This document shows, in pieces, positions 1 through 6,719 of a stretch of 7,188 nucleotides of DNA. The stretch's first letter is position 1. The number at the start of each line of letters is the position of its first letter. Source of the stretch: Planctomycetota bacterium (GTDB lineage Bacteria > Planctomycetota > UBA11346); contig CANETI010000129.1 of assembly GCA_947440715.1 (NCBI GenBank), positions 1-7,188 on the forward strand, read 5' to 3'. A program made the position numbers and the translations under genes. Under the pieces are notes generated by a model. The model had not been told where the DNA came from, did no database searches, and was given only the letters and a program-made list of their open reading frames with translations.

Positions 1-1268
1 AAGCAACGCGGATGATGATCGCGTCCGTAATTATCTTTCGATAAGCCACCTTGCGAATAAATGGTGCGGCCAAATTCACCACCCCAAATAATTAAAGTGT
101 CTTCAAACATACCGCGGCTCTTCAAATCTTTAATTAATGCCGCACAAGGTTGATCAATATCTTTACACTGACTCGGCATGCGCCCACTAACATTGCTATG
201 ATGATCCCAATTGTTGTGATAAATTTGTACAAATCGAACACCGCGTTCAGTCAAGCGCCGCGCCATTAACACTGAATTAGCAAAGGTCCCCGGCTTCTTC
301 GCGTCTTGGCCGTAGAGTTCATAGGTACTTTCTGGCTCTTTGGTGATATCGGTTAATTCTGGCACGCTCGCTTGCATACGATAAGCCATTTCAAATTGAC
401 TGATGCGCGTGTGAATTTCCTGGTCTCCGGTTTGGCGCGCCATAAGGCGATTCATTTCTCCCATACCATCCAAGGTCATGCGACGAACGTCGCTACTGAC
501 ACCTGGAGGGTTATTAATAAACATAATCGGATCGCCTTGGCTGCGGAACGACACACCGGCATGTTCACCTGGCAAATAACCCGAAGACCATAAACGACCA
601 GAGATCGCCTGTTCTTGATCGCGATTCGACGGCACCGCCACTAATACAACAAAGGTTGGCAAATTGGCATTGAGTGTCCCTAAGCCATAGGATGCCCAAG
701 AACCCAAGCATGGACGGCCAGTGACTTGGTTGCCGGTTTGTAAAGCGCAAATAGCCGGCTCATGATTAATGGCTTCCGTGTGCAGTGAGCGCATCCAACA
801 AATATCATCGGCCACGGTTCCCAGGTTTGGCAACATATCGTTCATCCAAATGCCACATTTACCACGCTGAGTAAACGTGTATTTCGATGGTGCGATAGGA
901 AAACGTGTCTGACCGGAAGTCATAGTCGTCAAACGTTGACCATTACGGATCGATTCAGGTAAATCCTTATCGTACCATTCCTGCATTTGCGGCTTGTGGT
1001 CAAATAAATCCATTTGCGAGGGACCGCCGACCATATGCAAATAAATAACCCGCTTCGCTTTCGGAGTAAAATGAGGCCCAACCGCACCATTAATCGCGGG
1101 CTTATCACTAGCAAATAAAGGCGCAGTGCCATTGCCCAGCAACGTTGCTGCGGCAGCGGTACCTAACAAATTCATGCCCCTACCTAAAAAGCGGCGACGG
1201 GTTTGCTGCAAGTGATGTTCATGTAATAATTTGGTAACGGCCATTTTGGTAGCGTGATCAGTACTCAT
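1..1268 (-). CDS. DUF1501 family protein, Tat-exported, C-terminus beyond window
   Basis: The frame is open for 422 codons from ATG at 1268 to the left window edge, with no stop, so the 3' end is missing. The N-terminus has a twin-arginine motif, TRRRFLG (residues 23-29), then a hydrophobic stretch rich in Ala and Leu (about 32-53) ending in LFA-S, a plausible Tat signal peptide. Family landmarks are YLHMVGGPSQMDLFD (76-90), the NWDHH cluster (353-357), GGEFGRT (396-402) and GRDHHP (415-420). These His/Asp/Glu clusters resemble the metal-site motifs of the sulfatase/alkaline-phosphatase fold to which DUF1501 is related; that these residues bind metal is inference. The start is supported by GAGG at 1279-1282, ten bases upstream, and by the ATGA overlap with the stop of the DUF1553 gene, which suggests translational coupling. 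In Planctomycetota and Verrucomicrobiota this family is the usual partner of DUF1553 proteins. The substrate is unknown. Family assignment is firm; function is not. Confidence 0.93.
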   Translation of the reverse strand, partial: MSTDHATKMAVTKLLHEHHLQQTRRRFLGRGMNLLGTAAAATLLGNGTAPLFASDKPAINGAVGPHFTPKAKRVIYLHMVGGPSQMDLFDHKPQMQEWYDKDLPESIRNGQRLTTMTSGQTRFPIAPSKYTFTQRGKCGIWMNDMLPNLGTVADDICWMRSLHTEAINHEPAICALQTGNQVTGRPCLGSWASYGLGTLNANLPTFVVLVAVPSNRDQEQAISGRLWSSGYLPGEHAGVSFRSQGDPIMFINNPPGVSSDVRRMTLDGMGEMNRLMARQTGDQEIHTRISQFEMAYRMQASVPELTDITKEPESTYELYGQDAKKPGTFANSVLMARRLTERGVRFVQIYHNNWDHHSNVSGRMPSQCKDIDQPCAALIKDLKSRGMFEDTLIIWGGEFGRTIYSQGGLSKDNYGRDHHPRC

Positions 1269-4200
1269 TTGTTCAATACCTCATCAAGATTCAGCAGTTG
1301 GTTTCCGAGCATGGTCAGCGCAGCGACATCCGCTGGCGGTAATTTATCCATCGGTTTTCGTTCGCCGACAGCGATCAACAGTTTTGCTTCGTCTTCGTGC
1401 ATGCGATAGTAACTCAGTAAGCGGGTGTAACTACCCTGGGCAATGGTATTTTCTGCGGTTGTTAATGGACGCAGCAAAATCCGTTGGGCAATTTGTGCAA
1501 CGCGCACGTCATCTTTCTCATGGGTTTTAATAACGTTCTCGGCCAAGATGCGAGCGGCCTCAATAAATTGTGGATCATTGAGTGTCACCAACGCCTGCAA
1601 TGGCGTGTTGGTTCGTTCACGACGCAAACACGACACTTCGCGACTCGGAGCATTGAGAATTTCCATCGACGCTGGTGGCGCCATACGCTTCCAAAAAGAA
1701 TACATACTGCGACGATACAAGGCATCACCCGCGTCCTGCTTGTATTTATTGGTATTGCTTTCACGCATGCCAACGACTTCCCACACGTTCACAGGCTGGT
1801 ACGGCTTCACGCTGGGACCGCCGACGGTTTGAGTCAATGTGCCACTAATCGTCAAAGCATAATCGCGAATCATTTCGGCATCCATGCGGAATCGTGGCCC
1901 ACGTGAGATCAGCCGATTATGTGCGTCTTTTTCAATTTTATCTGATGTGGCAACCGCCTCTTGGCGATAAGCTGCTGACATCACCATCAATTTCACCATG
2001 CGCTTCATGTCCCAATCTTTGCGGAATTCGACCGCCAACCAATCGAGTAATTCTGGATGCGAAGGCAATTCACCCATAATACCAAAATCTTCAGATGATT
2101 TGACAATCCCGAAGCCAAACATTTCTTGCCACAAGCGATTGATAATAACGCGCGGCGTCAAACCATTATCCTGCGCCATTAACCATTGCGCTAGACCAAG
2201 ACGGTTTTTAGGTGCATCTGATGGCAACGGGTGCAAGGCATGAAATCCAGCCGGCTCAACTTCTTCGCGTCGCTTATCGTATTCACCACGGAAAAGGATG
2301 TGCGCCATCGCCTTACTATCCTTCTTTTCCTCCTGAATATGCGCTACCGGGCTGCGTTCTTTAATCGCTTTTTTCTCATTTTCTAACTGGGTATAGGCCT
2401 TGTTTTTTGCGGCAAACTCTGCGTCATCGGCAATCATAACACCGAAGAATTCATTCACCTGTTTACCGTCACGTTTATCCGCTGCCTGCGCTAATAATTT
2501 ACGTGCATCAGGCGTACCGGCATAACGTTTAATTTCACCATCACTAATCACACGCTGATAGATGCGAATATCCTGGATGCCAATTTGCTTGAGCAAATCG
2601 CCACTTTTTCGCCGCGCGATCATAAATGGTGCCGTGGTGCGTGTGCTACTTTTGAGCTTATCCGTATCTGCCTTACTGGGTTTCAAATCACCATCGACGT
2701 AGATTTTTAATCCGGACGCTTTCGCTGAACCATCATAGGTCACCGTCAGGTGCTGCCAGGTACCACGTTTCAAGGCCTTACCCGTCGTCGTCACTTTAAT
2801 GGCATCATCTGGCCAGGTGTTGACTAAGTGTGAAGCAAACTCATTGCCCTCGACCCAAATATCCCAGCCACGGAAACCTTGTTCATTATCCATGCGACTG
2901 AGAACCGCACCGTTACCATCGCCTTTATCGACATTCACCCATAAGCTCAAGGTAAAGGACATATCTTTTTCAAAATCTCCAACGGCACCTGGAAGGCTCA
3001 TGACATTTTTGCCACTCACTTGTAACGCCTTACCCAATGGCCCTTTATCATCCCAAGCGATCGCCTCGGTGATGCTCGTGGCAACCTTCGCGCCAGCGAC
3101 CGTTGCGTGAATAGCGCCATCCGCCTCTGGACCAATTAATGGCAAATGGACATCAGGTTTAGGTAGTTTATCTAACTCCGCATTCCAACGGTCGACCGTC
3201 GCTTCTTTTAACCATTTATCGAAATCTCCACGCATGGCCTTACGGCGTTCATCGACTTGCTTTTTCGCAATCGTCATTTCGTCATTAATAACTCCCCAAC
3301 GTGCTTTATCCGCGTCTTTGGGCACAACTAATACCGGTGGCGTGTCGCGAATATTACCATCTTTGGCACCTTGCGTCGTATTGCGGAAATACGCACTCAT
3401 GGCATAAAAGTCACGCTGCGAAATTGGATCAAATTTATGATCGTGGCACACCGCACAGTTAGCCGTTAGTCCCAAATACATCCACGAAATCGTCTCAACT
3501 CGGTCCCGCGCATAACCAACGACGTTTTCTTCATCAATGGTACCACCTTCATTGGTGGTCGTATTGCAGCGCTGGAAACCCGTTGCGATTAATTGCGCCT
3601 GCGTTGGATTAGGCAATAAATCCCCAGCTAATTGTTCAATGGTGAACGTATCAAATTTCATATTGGCATTGAGCGCATTAATAACCCAATCGCGGTACGT
3701 CCACATATCGCGGTAGTTATCGAAATGCATTCCATGCGTATCGGCATAACGCGCTGCATCCAACCAATAGCGCGCGCGGTGTTCACCATACGCCGGCGTC
3801 GCCATTAAAGCATCAACATAGCGTTCGTACGCATCTGCACGCTTATCAGCAACAAATGCCTCTACTTGTTCCACCGTCGGCGGCAAACCAATTAAATCTA
3901 AACTAGCGCGTTTGGCCAAGGTCCGACGATCTGCTTCGGCGGCAGGCGTTAGCTTCGCTGCTTCGAGGCCGGCTAAAATAAAGGTGTCGATGGGGTTTTT
4001 AACCCAGGTGCCGTTAGCAACTTTCGGTTCAGCTGGACGCTCTGGTGCCAAGAATGCCCAATGCTTTTGCCACTTCGCTCCTTGTTCGATCCATCGACGA
4101 ATTAATTCTTTCTGTTCTGGCTTTAATTGATTGTGCGAGTCCTTTGGTGGCATCACATCGTCTTCATCATTGGTGATGATACGTTGCCACATCAAACTTT

Positions 4201-4456
4201 CGGATGGTTTACCACGCGCGACGACGGCTACCTTTTCACGTATACTGAAGAAATCCTCTTCACGATCAAAACGCATCTTGGCCTTACGACTTGCGGGGTC
4301 AGGGCCGTGGCAGTGAAAACAAGATTCCGCTAATATGGGACGGATATCGCGATTAAATTGTATTTCCGCATGTGGTTGCGATGCCGCAAAGAGCGACGTC
4401 GATATGCCAACCAAGGCAGCAACCAGCGGTAGTTTCAAGAGAAAGAATTGCGTCAC
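1265..4456 (-). CDS. Exported DUF1549/DUF1553 cytochrome-like protein with LamG insert
   Basis: A 1063-residue protein read from GTG at 4456. An upstream GTG at 4501 is in frame, but the 4456 codon has GGAGG six bases ahead and gives a normal Sec signal peptide (MTQFFLLK, then a hydrophobic core ending LFAAS near residue 25). Domains in order: a Planctomycete cytochrome-C-type domain with CFHCH (46-50) and a downstream MPPK (Met102, candidate axial ligand); DUF1549 (about 154-360) with a second CxxCH, CAVCHDHKFDP (334-344); a LamG/concanavalin-like beta domain (about 445-640), with LSLWVNV, GTWQHLTVTYDG and LKIYVDGDL; a charged Lys/Glu-rich linker (about 680-735); and DUF1553/PSD1 (about 750-975), with VIINRLWQEMFGFGIV and RTNTPLQALVTLNDPQF. 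The CxxCH motifs suggest covalent heme c, so it would act in the periplasm or on the cell surface; heme loading is inferred. First gene of the operon, overlapping the DUF1501 start by four bases. The reading frame is intact. The biochemical role of the family is unknown; the LamG part may bind carbohydrate. Confidence 0.95.
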   Translation of the reverse strand: MTQFFLLKLPLVAALVGISTSLFAASQPHAEIQFNRDIRPILAESCFHCHGPDPASRKAKMRFDREEDFFSIREKVAVVARGKPSESLMWQRIITNDEDDVMPPKDSHNQLKPEQKELIRRWIEQGAKWQKHWAFLAPERPAEPKVANGTWVKNPIDTFILAGLEAAKLTPAAEADRRTLAKRASLDLIGLPPTVEQVEAFVADKRADAYERYVDALMATPAYGEHRARYWLDAARYADTHGMHFDNYRDMWTYRDWVINALNANMKFDTFTIEQLAGDLLPNPTQAQLIATGFQRCNTTTNEGGTIDEENVVGYARDRVETISWMYLGLTANCAVCHDHKFDPISQRDFYAMSAYFRNTTQGAKDGNIRDTPPVLVVPKDADKARWGVINDEMTIAKKQVDERRKAMRGDFDKWLKEATVDRWNAELDKLPKPDVHLPLIGPEADGAIHATVAGAKVATSITEAIAWDDKGPLGKALQVSGKNVMSLPGAVGDFEKDMSFTLSLWVNVDKGDGNGAVLSRMDNEQGFRGWDIWVEGNEFASHLVNTWPDDAIKVTTTGKALKRGTWQHLTVTYDGSAKASGLKIYVDGDLKPSKADTDKLKSSTRTTAPFMIARRKSGDLLKQIGIQDIRIYQRVISDGEIKRYAGTPDARKLLAQAADKRDGKQVNEFFGVMIADDAEFAAKNKAYTQLENEKKAIKERSPVAHIQEEKKDSKAMAHILFRGEYDKRREEVEPAGFHALHPLPSDAPKNRLGLAQWLMAQDNGLTPRVIINRLWQEMFGFGIVKSSEDFGIMGELPSHPELLDWLAVEFRKDWDMKRMVKLMVMSAAYRQEAVATSDKIEKDAHNRLISRGPRFRMDAEMIRDYALTISGTLTQTVGGPSVKPYQPVNVWEVVGMRESNTNKYKQDAGDALYRRSMYSFWKRMAPPASMEILNAPSREVSCLRRERTNTPLQALVTLNDPQFIEAARILAENVIKTHEKDDVRVAQIAQRILLRPLTTAENTIAQGSYTRLLSYYRMHEDEAKLLIAVGERKPMDKLPPADVAALTMLGNQLLNLDEVLNK

Positions 4457-4462
4457 AAATAA

Positions 4463-4467
4463 CCTCC
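4463..4467 (-). promoter_or_regulatory. Shine-Dalgarno site that sets the DUF1553 start
   Basis: The minus strand reads GGAGG, then six bases (TTATTT), then GTG at 4456. This is a near-ideal ribosome binding site. The longer in-frame option, GTG at 4501, has no comparable purine stretch ahead of it and would add 15 residues, including four arginines, before the signal peptide. The shorter start is therefore preferred. Confidence 0.85.
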
Positions 4468-4527
4468 AAGGGCGTTGCAGTCGATACCGTACAAACAGCA
4501 CATCGTTGATGCTGACTTAAGTGATTA

Positions 4528-4533
4528 ATAATA
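4528..4533 (-). promoter_or_regulatory. Possible -10 box of the DUF1553-DUF1501 operon
   Basis: The minus strand reads TATTAT, a 5/6 match to the sigma-70 -10 consensus, in an AT-rich patch about 70 bases upstream of the GTG start. No good -35 lies at the right distance (CGATTT at a 17-base spacing is a poor match), so the promoter may need an activator or may lie elsewhere. Tentative. Confidence 0.3.
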
Positions 4534-4556
4534 CGATTTAGATTTGCTAAAAATCG
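4534..4556. repeat. Imperfect inverted repeat beside the putative -10 box
   Basis: On the plus strand, CGATTTAG (4534-4541), a five-base spacer ATTTG, then CTAAAAATCG (4547-4556). The arms pair over eight positions with a two-base bulge in the right arm. The repeat immediately adjoins the TATTAT of the putative operon promoter and fills its spacer and -35 region, where a repressor or activator operator would be expected. No run of T follows that would make it a terminator. The role is inference; an AT-rich repeat of this size can also arise by chance. Confidence 0.35.
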
Positions 4557-4825
4557 AACTAAAGAGCGAGAGTAACACTTCATTTTTTATTGCGACCATC
4601 CGTACAGCTAATGCAAAATTTATAGCCAATGACCACACCGGCCACGCTGATCATGCGCAATTATCCAGTTAGGACCGTCCTTTTGTCCCAAGTCGATACA
4701 GATCATGTTTTTCTGCTGGCCATTTAGCTTGGAACCGGCCCAACTTCACGGCTTTCTGCCAACGCGCGCTCCTTCTTGAGCCGAGAAAGCTCATTCAACC
4801 TATCCCGGCAGCGATCAAGCCAACC

Positions 4826-4855
4826 TTGACAGATAACGAAAAACCTTCCTTTTAC
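4826..4855 (+). promoter_or_regulatory. Possible promoter of the DUF2236 gene
   Basis: A perfect -35 hexamer TTGACA stands at 4826-4831. The best -10 candidate at an allowed distance is TTTTAC (4850-4855, 18-base spacer), which matches only three of six positions. If used, it would leave a leader of roughly 90 bases before the ATG at 4954. A second TTGACG at 4886-4891 has no recognisable -10. Tentative. Confidence 0.3.
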
Positions 4856-4942
4856 CGCAAAAATGTCGACTTAACCAACACGACGTTGACGGTCGTCCTT
4901 GCGTCAGGTGGACCAAATGACTAGCGTCCTGCACCCAATTTC

Positions 4943-4948
4943 GAGGAG
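4943..4948 (+). promoter_or_regulatory. Ribosome binding site of the DUF2236 gene
   Basis: GAGGAG lies five bases ahead of the ATG at 4954. It is the only strong purine-rich match near the start of this frame and confirms the start codon. Confidence 0.85.
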
Positions 4949-4953
4949 CTAGG

Positions 4954-6675
4954 ATGGCGACTTCACCTGATTCACTAACTACGATTCCCTCTGCTCGGTG
5001 GAACAACGCCCTTTTAGACCAAGCTCGAACAGAGGGTGATCCGACAGCAGACGCTTTAGCGGAAGGCATTATTAATGATGTCCCCTTTGACCAAGCGACC
5101 GGACGATTGGGTTATCAACAGTTATTAGGCGTCGCTGATCTGTTGCTCTTAGCACCCGAATTAACCTTACTCAAAGACTCATCAGCGACCATTGCGCTAG
5201 AACGCATGCCGGCAAAGTATGTTGATTATTTCGATCCGGTTCCGGCTCCCGTTTGGGTTGATGAAAAGAAATTAGCGCGAGCAGGTCAAATTTGGAATGA
5301 CAATATGCTCGCTATTATTGGCGTGCTCTATGCCAGCAGTTTACCCCAGTGTTATCTGATCGGCAAAGGTATTCCTGCGCTGTACCAATCGGGAAAACTC
5401 GGTCAGCATCGTTTTATTTATCAACGTATTTATGAAACCGGCATCATGCTAGATGCGGTCATGGAGCCTGGGGGTCTGAGTGTCTTTCGTGATCTGCCAA
5501 AAACCGCAGGCCAAACGGGCACGCGCTATGTTTGGGGCCGTGGTTATGTCGCAGCAAAAAAAGTACGCATGCTACATGCCTCCATGCGCGTGCTATTAAC
5601 CAAACCACATGTCTTACAAAGCGCCATGTCGGCAAATGGCGCAGCCGCTAAATTTGCCGCAACATCCATTGGTGCCATGACCGTGGCTAATCCCACCGGT
5701 CAAACGCTTGCCGGTAAACCGCAGCTCGTCACCTACGATGTCAATACTTTAGGACAGCCGATAAACCAGGAAGATTTAGTTTACACGTTATTAACGTTCG
5801 GGCTTGCCATTCCGGAAGGATTACGTTCCTGGGGTTGCCACTTGAGCGATGACGACTGTGAAGCGTTTTTACATACGTGGCTTTTAGTTGGTCACATTAT
5901 GGGCATTCGCGATGATTTACTGCCAGACGATTATACTAGTGCCAAAGAATTATTTAAGGTAATCAAAGCGCGCCAAGCCATGGGCACCGAGATGGCCAAA
6001 AAACTCACCAAATCGTTAGAGTTTTTCTTGGCCGAATATTTACCAAAACGCATGCGCCCAGACGTCCCCATGATGTTAATTGAAACGTTACTGCCGCCAG
6101 AAAACGTGGCGATGATCAAACCGCGCGACAGCGCCGAACCAACCACCGCCAATCGTTTATTGCTCAAAATATCGTTCTTTTTCGTCCGTTGGTATTATAC
6201 CTTCAAAGCAATCATTGTACGCCGCGTACCCATCGCTGGTAACGTCTTAGGTTCGTCATTTGCCATTGCCGGAGACGCACTCATCGACAGTTGGCGCGAT
6301 GGTTACGATCGTCGCCCATTTTATATTCCCGATAATGCCACCGGTGGCTGGCGCCGCGAACCCGGCATGAATCAGGACGTACGTCGTGCGCTACGTGACT
6401 GGCGCGTGGAATTATTTGGCACCGTATTTAAAGGACTCGCTTTCCTGATCGGCGGTACCTTACTCGCCGCCTTCATCGTGATTGCCGCCATGGTGTGGGG
6501 GTTCTGGGATGCCGACCACTTGATCACGGTTGCTTTAAATGGCCTTGGCGCTGGTGCCTTAGTCTGCGGCGGCGGTTGGATCATGAGCAGTTATATTTTA
6601 ACCGCTCGCGTCCAAGCCGTGGTCGATCGCCGTCCAGGTCCCAAAGAGCCAGGGATAGACGAACCGATAACCTAA
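4954..6675 (+). CDS. Membrane-anchored MpaB/rubber-oxygenase-like (DUF2236) protein
   Basis: A 573-residue protein with no N-terminal signal peptide. Residues about 25-365 carry the catalytic domain shared by the fungal oxygenase MpaB and bacterial latex-clearing protein Lcp, a heme-dependent superfamily that in known members cleaves isoprenoid chains. Landmarks are EGDPTADAL (27-35), ASLPQCYLIGKG (128-139), RIYET (158-162) leading to VMEPGGL (169-175), KVRMLHASMR (203-212), LGQPINQEDLVYTLLTF (266-282) and LVGHIMGIRDDLLP (311-324). His208 is the likely proximal heme ligand; Arg158 and Thr162 match the Arg-x-x-x-Thr spacing recalled for the Lcp active site. After the domain come a hydrophobic, Arg-containing stretch (about 401-445) and two predicted membrane helices (about 494-517 and 523-549), ending in a short charged tail. 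The first gene to its left diverges, and a minus-strand gene converges 44 bases downstream, so it is probably transcribed alone. The substrate cannot be read from the sequence; rubber cleavage should not be assumed. Fold assignment is good, activity inferred. Confidence 0.85.
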   Translation: MATSPDSLTTIPSARWNNALLDQARTEGDPTADALAEGIINDVPFDQATGRLGYQQLLGVADLLLLAPELTLLKDSSATIALERMPAKYVDYFDPVPAPVWVDEKKLARAGQIWNDNMLAIIGVLYASSLPQCYLIGKGIPALYQSGKLGQHRFIYQRIYETGIMLDAVMEPGGLSVFRDLPKTAGQTGTRYVWGRGYVAAKKVRMLHASMRVLLTKPHVLQSAMSANGAAAKFAATSIGAMTVANPTGQTLAGKPQLVTYDVNTLGQPINQEDLVYTLLTFGLAIPEGLRSWGCHLSDDDCEAFLHTWLLVGHIMGIRDDLLPDDYTSAKELFKVIKARQAMGTEMAKKLTKSLEFFLAEYLPKRMRPDVPMMLIETLLPPENVAMIKPRDSAEPTTANRLLLKISFFFVRWYYTFKAIIVRRVPIAGNVLGSSFAIAGDALIDSWRDGYDRRPFYIPDNATGGWRREPGMNQDVRRALRDWRVELFGTVFKGLAFLIGGTLLAAFIVIAAMVWGFWDADHLITVALNGLGAGALVCGGGWIMSSYILTARVQAVVDRRPGPKEPGIDEPIT

Positions 6676-6719
6676 TTCAATGCGATACCTCATCCAATCG
6701 CCGATCAACGACGATTAAA

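Larger units (their letters stand above)
4457..4953. other. Divergent intergenic region, no gene seen
   Basis: These 497 bases separate the minus-strand operon from the plus-strand oxygenase-like gene and must carry both promoters. Besides the separately listed sites, small palindromes are visible: AGGACCGTCCT (4671-4681), TGAGC/GCTCA with a seven-base loop (4777-4793), and ACGAC/GTCGT with a seven-base loop (4880-4896). None is long enough to call a terminator, riboswitch or structured RNA. Short open frames, for example 32 codons from ATG at 4629, lack a ribosome binding site. No tRNA-like fold was recognised. Confidence 0.7.

Noticed and set aside
1443..1906. Plus-strand open frames of 129 and 140 codons
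   Set aside because: They lie wholly inside the well-supported DUF1553 coding region on the opposite strand, show no domain-like sequence and have odd composition (many Ser, Arg, His and Trp). They are antisense shadows.
334..4456. The second CxxCH motif of the DUF1553 protein as a novel extra heme site
   Set aside because: The CxxCHDHKFDP motif is a regular feature of the DUF1549 domain, so it is not unusual here.
4353..4583. Minus-strand 76-codon frame overlapping the DUF1553 start
   Set aside because: It is out of frame with the clear signal peptide and GGAGG-GTG start and has no family resemblance. A leader peptide role cannot be excluded but nothing supports it.
4671..4681. Palindrome AGGACCGTCCT followed by TTT
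   Set aside because: It has a one-base centre, so it cannot form a good RNA hairpin. As a lone 11-base palindrome without a second copy it is weak evidence for an operator.
4629..4727. A 32-codon plus-strand frame in the intergenic region
   Set aside because: No purine-rich site precedes the ATG, and the product has no signal peptide or membrane segment.
4815..5069. Minus-strand 84-codon frame over the DUF2236 start
   Set aside because: Antisense to a confident gene start, with no ribosome binding site seen and no recognisable protein features.
6676..6719. Possible bidirectional terminator in the convergent gap
   Set aside because: Only a weak AATCG/CGATT pairing with an 11-base loop is present and no T run follows, so no terminator is called.
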